Assembly (NCBI RefSeq): GCF_024539675.1
Contig: NZ_JAHHIT010000110.1
Span: 1 to 32,291, forward strand
DNA length: 32,291 nucleotides
Direction of reading: 5' to 3'
Source of the DNA: Streptomyces hilarionis
GTDB taxonomy: Bacteria > Actinomycetota > Actinomycetes > Streptomycetales > Streptomycetaceae
The notes below the pieces were generated by a model. It had not been told where the DNA came from. It saw only the letters and a list, made by a program, of their open reading frames with translations, and ran no database searches. This document shows, piece after piece, positions 7,317-14,691 of this stretch (position 1 is the first letter of the stretch; each line of letters begins with the position of its first letter). A program made the position numbers and the translations under genes.

Positions 7317-8372
7317 CTACAGCTCGACGCCCACCATCACCGGCTCGTTGACCAGCGTGACGCCGAAGGCCTCGCGCACCCCGGCGACCACCTCGCGGGC
7401 CAGCTCCAGCAGGTCGTCCGCCGTGGCCGCGCCCCGGTTGGTGAGGGCGAGGGTGTGCTTCGTGGAGATGCGGGCGGGCCCGCTGCCGTACCCCTTGGTG
7501 AAGCCCGCCTTGTCGATCAGCCAGGCGGCGGAGGTCTTGGTGTGGCCCGTCCCTGCGGGGTAGGCGGGCGGCTCGACCGCCTCCCCGAGCCGCTCCCGCA
7601 CGCGCGCGTGGAAGGCGGCGAAGTCGGCGTCGGCGAGGATGGGGTTGGTGAAGAACGAGCCGGCCGACCAGGTGTCGTGGTCCTCCGGGTCGAGCACCAT
7701 GCCCTTCCCCGCGCGCAGCTTCAGCACGGTCTCGCGGGCGTCGGCGAGCGGCACGCGGTCCCCGGGCTCGACGCCCAGCGCGCGGGCCGTCTCGGCGTAT
7801 TTCAGGGGCGCCGACAGCCCGCCCGCGTCCTCCAGCTCGAACCGGACGCGCAGGACGACGTACCGCTCGGGGTCGGCCTTGAAGCGGCTGTGCCGGTAGG
7901 AGAAGGCGCACTCCTCACCGGTGAGCGCGACCGTCTCGCCCGCCCGCCGGTCGTAGGCGACGACCTCGGTGATCGTGGAGGAGACCTCCTGGCCATAGGC
8001 CCCGACGTTCTGGATCGGGGTGGCCCCGGCCGAACCGGGGATGCCGGCCAGGCACTCGACGCCGGCGAGCCCGGCCTCCACCGTGCGGGCGACGGCGTCG
8101 GTCCACACCTCGCCCGCGGCCAGCTCGAGCCGCGTCCCGACGAGCTCGTAGCCGCGCGTGGCGATGCGCAGGGCGGTGCCCGGGAAGCCCTTGTCGCCGA
8201 TGACGAGGTTCGAGCCGCCGCCGACGATCAGCAGCGGTGTGCCGTCGGCGTCGGCCTCGCGCACGGCGGCGATCACCTCGGCGTCGGTCGTCGCGGTCAC
8301 GAGCCTGGCGGCGGGACCGCCCAGCCGGAAGGTGGTCAGCGGGGCGAGGGGGGCGTCACGGAGTTCCTGCAC
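7317..8372 (-). CDS. murB: UDP-N-acetylenolpyruvoylglucosamine reductase
   Basis: This 351-residue protein is MurB, the FAD enzyme that uses NADPH to reduce UDP-GlcNAc-enolpyruvate to UDP-MurNAc in peptidoglycan precursor synthesis. It begins with the MurB entry motif LAPLTTFRLGGPA. The FAD-binding VGGGSNLVI lies near residues 50-58, followed by GIPGSAGATPIQNVGAYGQEV, split here as GIPGSAGATPI and QNVGAYGQEV. YRHSRFK supplies the conserved Arg, SAGSFFTNP the catalytic Ser, and NEPVMVG near the C-terminus the catalytic Glu. The length is normal for type I MurB with an actinobacterial insertion. The gene lies downstream of the hadA/hadB pair but past a terminator. Confidence 0.95.
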   Translation of the reverse strand: MQELRDAPLAPLTTFRLGGPAARLVTATTDAEVIAAVREADADGTPLLIVGGGSNLVIGDKGFPGTALRIATRGYELVGTRLELAAGEVWTDAVARTVEAGLAGVECLAGIPGSAGATPIQNVGAYGQEVSSTITEVVAYDRRAGETVALTGEECAFSYRHSRFKADPERYVVLRVRFELEDAGGLSAPLKYAETARALGVEPGDRVPLADARETVLKLRAGKGMVLDPEDHDTWSAGSFFTNPILADADFAAFHARVRERLGEAVEPPAYPAGTGHTKTSAAWLIDKAGFTKGYGSGPARISTKHTLALTNRGAATADDLLELAREVVAGVREAFGVTLVNEPVMVGVEL

Positions 8373-8451
8373 GCGCCCAGCCTACGAGACGGGACCGACA
8401 CGGCCCGGCCAGGCATCCCGCCTGCGGACGCCCGGGGACGCCCGGGAACGC

Positions 8452-8486
8452 GTAAGGGGCGCCCCCTCTGGGAGGACGCCCCTTAC
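8452..8486 (-). terminator. Terminator after the hadB-like gene
   Basis: A perfect 10-bp stem, GTAAGGGGCG (8452-8461) with its complement at 8477-8486, encloses a 15-nt loop that can pair further. It lies between the hadB-like stop and the murB start, both on the minus strand. Confidence 0.65.
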
Positions 8487-8562
8487 CGCATCTCCTCGGC
8501 CGGTCACGGTCGCCGCGGGCCGGCGGCGCCCGGCCCGGACGTGCTCGGGCCGCCGGACGCGC

Positions 8563-8991
8563 TCAGGCCAGCCGTACGACGGCCCGGGACATCCCGAGGA
8601 CCTTGAGCCCGCCGCTGGTCACCGTCAGGTCGACCCGCACGGTCCGGTCGTCGAGCTTGGCGCCGACCTTGCCGGTCACCTCGATGACCGCGCCCAGGTC
8701 GTCGTTCGGGACGACGACGGGCTTGGTGAAGCGCACGCCGTAGTCCACGAGCGCTCCCGGGTCGCCGGTCCAGTCGGTGACGACGCGGATCGCCTCGGCC
8801 ATGGTGAACATGCCGTGCGCGATGACGTCCGGCAGGCCCACCTCCTTGGCGAACCGCTCGTTCCAGTGGATCGGGTTGAAGTCCCCGGAGGCCCCCGCGT
8901 ACTGCACGAGCGTGGCGCGGTTCACAGGGAAGGACTGGGCCGGCAGCTCGGTGCCGACCTCGACGTCGTCGTAAGCGATCTTCGCCGTCAT
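8563..8991 (-). CDS. hadB: MaoC-like (3R)-hydroxyacyl dehydratase, catalytic HadB-type subunit
   Basis: This 142-residue single hot-dog protein carries the hydratase-2 motif with catalytic Asp37 and His42 in YAGASGDFNPIHWNERFA, followed by VIAHGMFTM. The family dehydrates or hydrates (3R)-hydroxyacyl thioesters in fatty acid or polyketide metabolism. The HadA-like gene lies immediately upstream with a 7-nt gap. In mycobacteria the catalytic HadB works with a non-catalytic HadA in mycolic acid elongation, in an rpmG-hadABC-trpT-secE-nusG locus. The same neighbours occur here, which supports the subunit assignment. Streptomycetes lack mycolic acids, so the substrate must differ; this part is inference. 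Confidence 0.85.
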   Translation of the reverse strand: MTAKIAYDDVEVGTELPAQSFPVNRATLVQYAGASGDFNPIHWNERFAKEVGLPDVIAHGMFTMAEAIRVVTDWTGDPGALVDYGVRFTKPVVVPNDDLGAVIEVTGKVGAKLDDRTVRVDLTVTSGGLKVLGMSRAVVRLA

Positions 8992-8998
8992 CGGTTCC

Positions 8999-9481
8999 TC
9001 ACGCCTTCCCGTCGGCCCGTGCCGGAGCGTCCGCGGGCTCGGCCGCGCGGGCGACGAGCTTCGTCCAGGCGGTCACGACGTGCTCGCCGGCCTCGTCGTG
9101 CACCTCGCCGCGGATGTCCAGGATGTCGTTGCCCGCCATGGACTTGACGGCCTCGATGGTCGAGGTGACCGTGAGCCGGTCACCGGCGCGGACCGGGCGC
9201 CGGTAGGCGAACTTCTGGTCCCCGTGCACCACGCGGCTGTAGTCCAGGCCCAGCTGGGGGTCCTGGACGACCTGGCCGGCCGCCTTGAAGGTGATCGAGA
9301 ACACGAACGTCGGCGGCGCGATCACGTCCGGGTGTCCCAGGGCCTTGGCGGCCTCCGGGTCGGTGTACGCCGGGTGCGCGTCCCCCACGGCTTCGGCGAA
9401 CTCGCGGATCTTCTCCCGGCCGACCTCATAGGGATCGGTGGGCGGGTAGGTCCGCCCGACGAAGGACTGGTCGAGTGCCAT
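8999..9481 (-). CDS. hadA: MaoC-like dehydratase partner subunit, HadA type (UPF0336-like)
   Basis: This 160-residue hot-dog protein starts MALDQSFVGRTYPP and has the FAEAVGDAHPAY and DVIAPPTFVFS segments typical of the HadA/UPF0336 family. It aligns with the hydratase fold, but the catalytic Asp-x4-His motif of its neighbour is absent (PTF replaces HGM), so it is probably the substrate-gripping partner of a heterodimer with HadB. I chose ATG at 9479-9481; the GTG at 9491-9493 lies inside the AGGAGG ribosome binding site. The C-terminal tail is Ala/Pro rich and variable. It is translated just ahead of hadB. Confidence 0.84.
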   Translation of the reverse strand: MALDQSFVGRTYPPTDPYEVGREKIREFAEAVGDAHPAYTDPEAAKALGHPDVIAPPTFVFSITFKAAGQVVQDPQLGLDYSRVVHGDQKFAYRRPVRAGDRLTVTSTIEAVKSMAGNDILDIRGEVHDEAGEHVVTAWTKLVARAAEPADAPARADGKA

Positions 9482-9560
9482 GGGCCTCGGCACCTCCTGA
9501 TGTGTTCCGCGCCGCTCGGGAACTGCGTCGCTCTACTGACCGGTACGAGTCGCTCAACGA

Positions 9561-9598
9561 CACGAGGCCGCCCCCGATCACTCGGGGACGGCCTCGTG
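9561..9598 (-). terminator. Hairpin terminator after rpmG
   Basis: A perfect 10-bp stem CACGAGGCCG (9561-9570) with 9589-9598 continues into an inner CCCC/GGGG pairing. It lies 13 nt past the rpmG stop codon and separates rpmG from hadA. No strong T run follows. Confidence 0.7.
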
Positions 9599-9610
9599 TA
9601 CGAGCCTGAT

Positions 9611-9775
9611 TTATCGCGTTTCGCGGTGCGCGGTGTGCGCGTTGCAACGCGGGCAGTGCTTCTTCATCTCCAGTCGGTCCGGGTTGTTACGCCGGTTCTT
9701 CTTGGTGATGTAGTTCCGCTCCTTGCACTCCACGCAGGCCAGCGTGATCTTCGGGCGGACGTCGGTGGCAGCCAC
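9611..9775 (-). CDS. rpmG: 50S ribosomal protein L33, zinc-binding (C+) form
   Basis: This 54-residue protein is ribosomal protein L33. It has two CxxC pairs (CVEC and CPRC) separated by the family segment containing NYITKKNRRNNPDRLE, so it is the zinc-ribbon form rather than the cysteine-free paralogue that some streptomycetes induce in zinc shortage. The start is GTG at 9773-9775 with AAGGAG 7 nt upstream; a longer frame to 9847 runs toward the tRNA-Met gene and is not used. It follows tRNA-Met closely and probably shares the tRNA promoter. Confidence 0.95.
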   Translation of the reverse strand: MAATDVRPKITLACVECKERNYITKKNRRNNPDRLEMKKHCPRCNAHTAHRETR

Positions 9776-9863
9776 AGGAGTGCTCCTTGACGAACGGATG
9801 GGACGATTAACGCATAAAAGAGTAGCCGATCGAAGGACCGACCCCACAATCGGCTACTGTCAG

Positions 9864-9936
9864 TAGCGGTGACCGGACTTGAACCGGTGACACAGCGATT
9901 ATGAGCCGCTTGCTCTACCGACTGAGCTACACCGCT
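9864..9936 (-). tRNA. tRNA-Met (anticodon CAT, elongator type)
   Basis: A 73-nt cloverleaf on the minus strand has acceptor stem AGCGGTG/CACCGCT fully paired, D arm GCTCAGTCGGTAGAGC, anticodon loop CTCATAA (anticodon CAT) and T arm GGTTCAAGTCC. The first pair A-T and discriminator A fit an elongator rather than an initiator tRNA, which lacks a 1-72 pair in bacteria. It lies between tRNA-Thr and rpmG in the same direction. Confidence 0.95.
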
Positions 9937-9982
9937 TTGATGGGATCGGGCCCCGCCTCGCGACGGGAACCTCACCCACCAG

Positions 9983-10055
9983 AGCCCCAATACGGAATCG
10001 AACCGTAGACCTTCTCCTTACCATGGAGACGCTCTACCGACTGAGCTATTGGGGC
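9983..10055 (-). tRNA. tRNA-Thr (anticodon GGT)
   Basis: A 73-nt cloverleaf on the minus strand has acceptor stem GCCCCAA/TTGGGGC, D arm GCTCAGTCGGTAGAGC, anticodon stem TCTCC/GGAGA with loop ATGGTAA (anticodon GGT), and T arm CGGTTCGATTCCG. The discriminator is T. It is the first gene of the tRNA-Thr/tRNA-Met/rpmG group. Confidence 0.96.
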
Positions 10056-10059
10056 GAGC

Positions 10060-10096
10060 GAGGAAGACATTACACGGTCCGCAGCCGTTCACCCAA
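10060..10096 (-). promoter_or_regulatory. Promoter for tRNA-Thr, tRNA-Met and rpmG
   Basis: On the minus strand TTGGGT (10091-10096) and TAATGT (10067-10072) are separated by 18 bp. They match the TTGNNN and TANNNT pattern of vegetative (HrdB-type) streptomycete promoters. The expected transcription start near 10060 lies only about 5 nt before the mature tRNA-Thr end. Confidence 0.6.
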
Positions 10097-10333
10097 ATCC
10101 GTTTCGCGGGCCCTTCCGGGACCGCCCGGAGGGCCGTCCGCCGAGGTCCCGGCAGCCTCTCGAGCCCCTCCCGCACAGCGGGCCACACCGGTACGACTAT
10201 TGCGCTCCTCCCCGCCCGCGCCGAACCGCCGTCCTAGGCTCGACTCACTCTGCGTGATCACGCGTCCCCGTGCGACGCCTGCGTCCTCAGCGTGTGCTGC
10301 GTCCCCCGCGCAGTCCCGAGCCCCTGGAGCGCG

Positions 10334-11614
10334 ATGCCCGACAGCCAGCCGCAGCCGCCCCACTCCTGGTCGTCCTCCACCGGCGCCTCCGACGGCTCGA
10401 CCGACCCGGCGGCCCTGCTGCTGTGCGGGGCCCGCCTGACGGACGGCCGGACCGTGGACGTCCGGCTGGGCCGCGGACGGATCGAGGCGGTCGGCACGGC
10501 GGGCAGCCTGACGGCCGGGCCGGGCCGCTCGGGCACGCCCGCCGGCGCCCGCGTCGACCTCGGCGGCTACCTGCTGCTCCCGGCCCCAGCCGAGCCGCAC
10601 GCCCACGCCGACACCGCGCTCACGGCCGACGCCGACGGCCCCGTCTCGTACGCCCCCCTGGACGTCCAGCGCCGCGCCACGGAGGCGGTGCTGGTGCAGC
10701 TGGGCCACGGCGCGACCGCGCTGCGCGCCCACGTCCACGTGGGCGACGTCCAGGGACTCGGCGCGCTGGCCGCCGTCCTGCGCGCCCGGCGCTCGCTGCG
10801 CGGACTGGCCGAACTGACGACCGTGGCGATGCCCCGGGTGCTGACCGGCGCGGCGGGAGCGGACGGACTCGCCATGCTCCGGGACGCGGTGAAGATGGGC
10901 GCCTCGGCGGTGGGCGGCTGCCCGGACCTGGATCCCGACCCCACCGGCTACGTGGAGGCCGTGCTCGAGGTCGCCGCCGAGCACGGCTGTCCCGTCGACC
11001 TGCACACCGACGGCGGCGACCCCGCCCGTCTGGCCCGTATCGCCGCGATGGCCGGCGGCCTGCGCCCCGGCGTCGCCCTCAGCCCCTGCGGCGGCCTCGA
11101 CCGCCTTCCCGCCGAGGCGGCCGGCCGGACCGCCGACCAACTGGCCGCCGCCGGCGTGACGGTGGTCTGCCTCCCGCAGGGCGGCTGCGCGGGCGTCGAC
11201 CAGCGGGGCACGGCCCCGGTCCGGCTGCTGCGCGCGGCCGGGGTGCGCGTGGCGGCCGGCAGCGGGGCGTTGCGCGACGTCGGCAACCCGGTCGGCCGCG
11301 GCGACCCCCTGGAGGCGGCCTACCTCCTGGCCTCGCGACACGGCCTGCGCCCCGAGGACGCCTACGACACCGTGAGCGCGTCCGCGCGCGCCACGCTGGG
11401 GCTGCCCGAGGTGCGCGTCGAGGCCGGCTTCCCGGCCGACCTCCTGGCCGTCCGCGGCGAGCGGCTGGCAGGCGCCCTGTCCCTGGCGTACAGCAGGATC
11501 GTCATCCACCGGGGGCGCGTGGTGGCCCGTACGAGCGCGGTCCGCGAGTACTGCGACTCGGCGGTCTCCACGGAGTCGGGCCTGCCGAGACAGGGGCGCG
11601 GGGACCTCTCCTGA
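10334..11614 (+). CDS. Amidohydrolase-superfamily protein, possibly non-catalytic
   Basis: This 426-residue protein has the layout of the cytosine deaminase-like amidohydrolases: a small beta domain near residues 30-75, the start of the barrel with an HxH motif (PHAHAD), a Gln/His region in ALRAHVHVGD, DLHTDGGDP, and a closing beta domain with RVVARTS. Two ligand positions usually needed for catalysis look altered. The strand that normally ends in a metal His reads LSPCGGL, and the strand with the essential Asp reads AAGSGALRD. The Glu expected after DLHxD is Gly. It may be a pseudoenzyme or a divergent enzyme. ATG at 10334 has GGAG 6 nt upstream; the frame opens at 10292 without support. Confidence 0.75.
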   Translation: MPDSQPQPPHSWSSSTGASDGSTDPAALLLCGARLTDGRTVDVRLGRGRIEAVGTAGSLTAGPGRSGTPAGARVDLGGYLLLPAPAEPHAHADTALTADADGPVSYAPLDVQRRATEAVLVQLGHGATALRAHVHVGDVQGLGALAAVLRARRSLRGLAELTTVAMPRVLTGAAGADGLAMLRDAVKMGASAVGGCPDLDPDPTGYVEAVLEVAAEHGCPVDLHTDGGDPARLARIAAMAGGLRPGVALSPCGGLDRLPAEAAGRTADQLAAAGVTVVCLPQGGCAGVDQRGTAPVRLLRAAGVRVAAGSGALRDVGNPVGRGDPLEAAYLLASRHGLRPEDAYDTVSASARATLGLPEVRVEAGFPADLLAVRGERLAGALSLAYSRIVIHRGRVVARTSAVREYCDSAVSTESGLPRQGRGDLS

Positions 11615-11652
11615 AGTCCCGGGGCCGCCCCCCTTCCCGACCGGCGGGCCGG

Positions 11653-11723
11653 GCGACGGCGACCGCGACCGCGACGGCAACAGCGACGGCGAGGCGATGG
11701 CGATAGCGATAGCGATGGGCGAT
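11653..11723. repeat. Hexanucleotide tandem repeat (GCGAYN)
   Basis: About eleven imperfect copies of a 6-bp unit, first GCGACG/GCGACC and then GCGATG/GCGATA, run through the intergenic region after the amidohydrolase gene. A codon-scale slippage repeat is the simplest explanation. The rest of 11615-11889 shows no gene and no clear promoter. Confidence 0.8.
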
Positions 11724-11889
11724 GTCCACTCGCCCGCGGCCTTCGCGCCCCCGTCCACCGGAACGTCCGCGCGCGGACGCTTCCTGACCGGTCGTCGGGC
11801 GGTCCGGGCAGGACGAGGGGGCGGGGTGGTCGATCTCCGCGGCCCGGGCCGTGCGGCGAACGCGGTCCGCCGGGCGTACGGTCGAGAGC

Positions 11890-12546
11890 ATGCGCATTGT
11901 CATCGCTGGTGGTCACGGTCAGATCGCGCTGCGGCTGGAGCGTCTGCTCGCCGCGCGCGGGGACGAGGTAGCGGGGATCATCCGCAAGGCGGAACAGAGC
12001 GACGACCTACGGGCGGCCGGCGCCGAACCGGTCGTCCTGGACCTGGAGTCGGCGTCCGTCGAGGAGGTCGCCGAGCGGCTGCGGAGCGCGGACGCGGCCG
12101 TGTTCGCGGCGGGCGCGGGCCCGGGCAGCGGGGTGGCCCGCAAGGACACCGTGGACAAGGGCGCCGCCGTGCTGTTCGCCGACGCGGCCGTGCGGGCGGG
12201 GGTGCGCCGTTTCGTGGTCGTCTCGTCCATGGGCGCGGACCCCGACCATCAGGGCGACGAGATCTTCGACGTCTACCAGCGCGCCAAGGGCGAGGCGGAC
12301 GCCTACGTGCGGGGCCTGGACTCCCTCGACTGGACGATCCTGCGCCCGGGCGCCCTCACCGACGACGCCGGCACCGGCCTGGTCCGCCTGGAGGCCCGTA
12401 CGGGCAGGGGTCCGGTCCCCCGCGACGACGTGGCCGCCGTCCTGGCCGAACTGCTCGACACCCCGGCGACGTCCGGCCTCGTCCTGGAGCTGATCAGCGG
12501 CTCCGCCCCGGTGGCCGTGGCGGTGAAGGCGGTGGCGGGGAACTGA
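11890..12546 (+). CDS. NAD(P)-binding protein, extended-SDR/NmrA-like
   Basis: This 218-residue protein begins with a nucleotide-binding Rossmann motif, MRIVIAGGHGQIALRLERLL, in which the GxxGxxG loop is GGHGQIA. It continues with VVLDLES (adenine/2'-phosphate strand), AAVFAAGAG, FVVVSSMGAD and the YQRAKGEADAYV segment, which contains the YxxxK catalytic pair. DWTILRPGALTDD is typical of NAD(P)H-binding NmrA-like oxidoreductases. It is a soluble protein with unknown substrate. ATG at 11890 is chosen because the Rossmann fold starts there; only a weak GAGAG precedes it. A hairpin follows the gene. Confidence 0.87.
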   Translation: MRIVIAGGHGQIALRLERLLAARGDEVAGIIRKAEQSDDLRAAGAEPVVLDLESASVEEVAERLRSADAAVFAAGAGPGSGVARKDTVDKGAAVLFADAAVRAGVRRFVVVSSMGADPDHQGDEIFDVYQRAKGEADAYVRGLDSLDWTILRPGALTDDAGTGLVRLEARTGRGPVPRDDVAAVLAELLDTPATSGLVLELISGSAPVAVAVKAVAGN

Positions 12547-12552
12547 CCCGGA

Positions 12553-12596
12553 CGCCTCCCGTCCGCCGCGGAGAGCCGCGCACACGGCGGGAGGCG
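12553..12596. terminator. Hairpin after the NAD(P)-binding gene
   Basis: A 9-bp outer stem (12553-12561 with 12588-12596) surrounds a second small hairpin (CGCGG/CCGCG, 12566-12580). It lies between convergent genes and could terminate both. No T run is present. Confidence 0.5.
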
Positions 12597-12626
12597 GGAG
12601 GCGGAAGGCCCCGGAGGACTGGAGGA

Positions 12627-12848
12627 CTAGAAGAGCGGCAGTTGTCCGGGGAACTCCGGCACGACATAGCCGTCCAAGGACGGCTGCGCGGCCCCCAGTT
12701 GCGCCGTGCTGCGGGAGCCGGGGCACGACACCAGGTCCCGGCTCTCCCGCGCCCCGGGCGGGTCGTGCCGGGCGAACCGGCCGGCGACGACGGCGATCTC
12801 GCGACGGCACTCCGGACAGGTACGGCGACGACTCGACGCGCTGGACAT
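12627..12848 (-). CDS. Small zinc-ribbon-like protein, function unknown
   Basis: This 73-residue protein has a CPEC motif at residues 10-13 and a later single Cys (VSCPG, about residue 42), with a His between (GRFARHDPP, residue 28). It may bind a metal as C-C-H-C. It ends in a hydrophobic QLPLF. Short proteins of this look are widespread and well conserved in Streptomyces genomes, but I know no function. The start at 12846-12848 is ATG. It points toward the preceding NAD(P)-binding gene and is divergent from the gene at 12946. Confidence 0.72.
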   Translation of the reverse strand: MSSASSRRRTCPECRREIAVVAGRFARHDPPGARESRDLVSCPGSRSTAQLGAAQPSLDGYVVPEFPGQLPLF

Positions 12849-12945
12849 GGGGCCAGTCTGCCCCAGTGGGCCACGCGGGTACCCCTGGCGGGACGCGCCC
12901 CGCTCACCGCGCGGAACCGGGCCGACCTCCCTAGCATCCGTACAC

Positions 12946-13224
12946 GTGGCACATACCTTCGAGGAACTCGTGCAGAAGCAACGCGCGGCCGACGAGGCAC
13001 ACGCGAGGGTCGAAGAGCTGCGGGACGCCTATGGCGCGCCCACGGCCAGTCCCTGGTCGGAGATCCAGACCGACACCTACGAGACCGCGTGGCGCGCCTG
13101 GCGCGACCTGGCCAGGGACGTCCAGGCCACGGTGACCGAGTACGCCAAGGACGAGAACAAACCGCGCAACGACGTCGAGGCGGAGGTGAAGCAGGCGGCG
13201 AAGCCCCCTGCCGAGGACGGCTGA
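12946..13224 (+). CDS. Small charged, probably helical protein, function unknown
   Basis: This 92-residue protein starts with GTG (VAHTFEELVQKQRAADEAH). It is rich in Glu, Ala, Lys and Arg with heptad-like spacing, contains SPWSEIQTDTYETAWRAWRDLA, and ends in a Lys/Ala/Pro tail. It has no signal peptide or membrane segment. There is no Shine-Dalgarno before the GTG, but a TAGCAT hexamer (12932-12937) sits 8 nt upstream, which would fit a leaderless transcript. It looks like a core streptomycete gene and is the last intact gene before the degraded mobile element. Confidence 0.7.
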   Translation: MAHTFEELVQKQRAADEAHARVEELRDAYGAPTASPWSEIQTDTYETAWRAWRDLARDVQATVTEYAKDENKPRNDVEAEVKQAAKPPAEDG

Positions 13225-13282
13225 GGCCACGCTCCCCCGCCGCGGTCCCGCCCTCCGGCCGCCCACACGAAGGAACCCCGCT

Positions 13283-13864
13283 AGGGCCGCGATCACGGAG
13301 GTCGGAGTCGGCGACACGGCCCTCGGATCGAGGCTGCTGGACGTCCAGCGCGACCGGATCACCGCCGGCGCTGACGCGGCCCTCGCCTCGATGTTCGGCG
13401 TCCCCGCCCCGATTCCGGCAAGCGGGAATGCGGAGGAATCTACCGAGACCGAGAGGAATCAGTCTAGGGTTGACCCGCTCGAATCGCCCCCTCCGCCCGC
13501 AGTCACGCTGACCCGCTTGAGGGTGCCGGATCCGGTCGCGGTCGACCTGGGCAAGTCGACTCTGCCACTCAAGCCCGCCCGCGCGATCCCCACCCCGATC
13601 GCGGGCCCGGTCGCGGTTCCTGCGGAGTCGAGTCGGCGGCGCGGGGCGACCGGCCGTGTCCCGGACGCCGCTCGATCGCTCCGACCGAAGCGCACGGCGG
13701 ATGAGTTGCTCGCCGAAGCGCGCAAGGCCACGGCCGATTGGACGGCCGCGCAGATCACCGCTGAGGGGATCCGCCGCGAGATTCACACCTCGCCCGCGAA
13801 CGCCCGAATGCTGCGAGACCCCCTGCTCGCCGAACGGGCCCGCACGGTGGGGGTGGCTCGATGA
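13283..13864 (+). pseudogene. C-terminal fragment resembling DUF2637-type AICE protein
   Basis: An open frame without a start codon at its 5' end runs from just after an in-phase-unrelated TAG at 13282 to the TGA at 13862-13864. It encodes about 193 residues. The end (RTADELLAEARKATADW, then a segment with EGIRREIHTSPANAR and LRDPLLAERA) resembles the C-terminal helix-turn-helix-like part of DUF2637 membrane proteins common in AICEs and streptomycete phages. The membrane helices expected at the N-terminus are missing. An ATG at 13391 could start a 157-residue product. The stop overlaps the next start by 4 nt (ATGA), a sign of former translational coupling. Confidence 0.55.
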
Positions 13865-14687
13865 CCACACACGCCACTACGCAGGTGAAGTCGTTCAGCT
13901 TCAGCGGCGGCGTGCAGTCCATGGCCGCCATGGTCCTCGCAGCCACCGGCGAGCTGGACTATCGCACCTTCCTGATGGCCAATGTCGGGGACGACTCCGA
14001 GCACCCCGCACCCTGCGCTACCTGCACCGTCACGCGATCCCGTACGCCGAAGCGCACGGCCTTGAGCTGGTGGTGCTGGACAGGGTGATGAAGCGCTCCG
14101 GCGAGGTCCGCACGCTCGATCAGGACCTCACGCGGGAGGGCTCACGGTCGCTGAAGATTCCGATTCGCATTACCAACGGGCCCCTGGCCCCCGCGCCTGT
14201 ACGGCCCAGTTCAAAATCAAGGTCGTCGGCGACGAACTCAAACGCCGCGGGGCAACGAAGGACGCCCCGGCGACGGTCGGGATCGGCATCAGCATCGACG
14301 AGATCCACCGGACCAACAAGCGTCGCTGCGAGCCGCACGAGCACATCGAATACCCGCTGCGCTGCTGGAACGCGGGATCTGCCGAATCGACTGCGCCCGC
14401 ATCATCCGCAGCGCCGACCTGCCGGTGCCGCCGAAGTCGCCGTGCTGATTGCCCGTTCCTCCGACCCGAGACATGGCACGACATGCGCCGCAGCGAACCC
14501 GAGCTGTTCGAACGCGCCGGCCAGCTCGAAGAACTCCTCAACCGCCGCCGCGCCGGACTCGGGAAGAACCACGTGTGGTTGACCCGCTTCAACAGGCCGC
14601 TCCGCGCCGCGGTCCCGGACGGCGTCGACACCCTGCCGTTCGACGAAATGGGACTCCGGCTGTGACTCCGGCTGGTGCATGACCTGA
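13861..14687 (+). pseudogene. PAPS-reductase/ATP-pyrophosphatase-fold protein, frameshifted
   Basis: Pieces in three frames together form one protein of the phosphoadenosine phosphosulfate reductase-like (PP-loop) family found in phages and AICEs. The start segment carries the PP-loop FSGGVQSMAAM. After about 14007 the sense passes to another frame (TLRYLHRHAIPYAEAHGLEL), near 14180 to a third (TAQFKIKVVGDELKRRG and SIDEIHRTNKRRCEPHEH), near 14360 to a fourth piece (GICRIDCARIIRSADLPVP), then MRRSEPELFERAGQLEELL, and finally DSGWCMT ending at TGA 14685-14687. At least five small indels are needed. Possible former roles include sulfur transfer to DNA or RNA; this cannot be settled from the remains. 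Confidence 0.75.
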
Positions 14688-14691
14688 CCGG

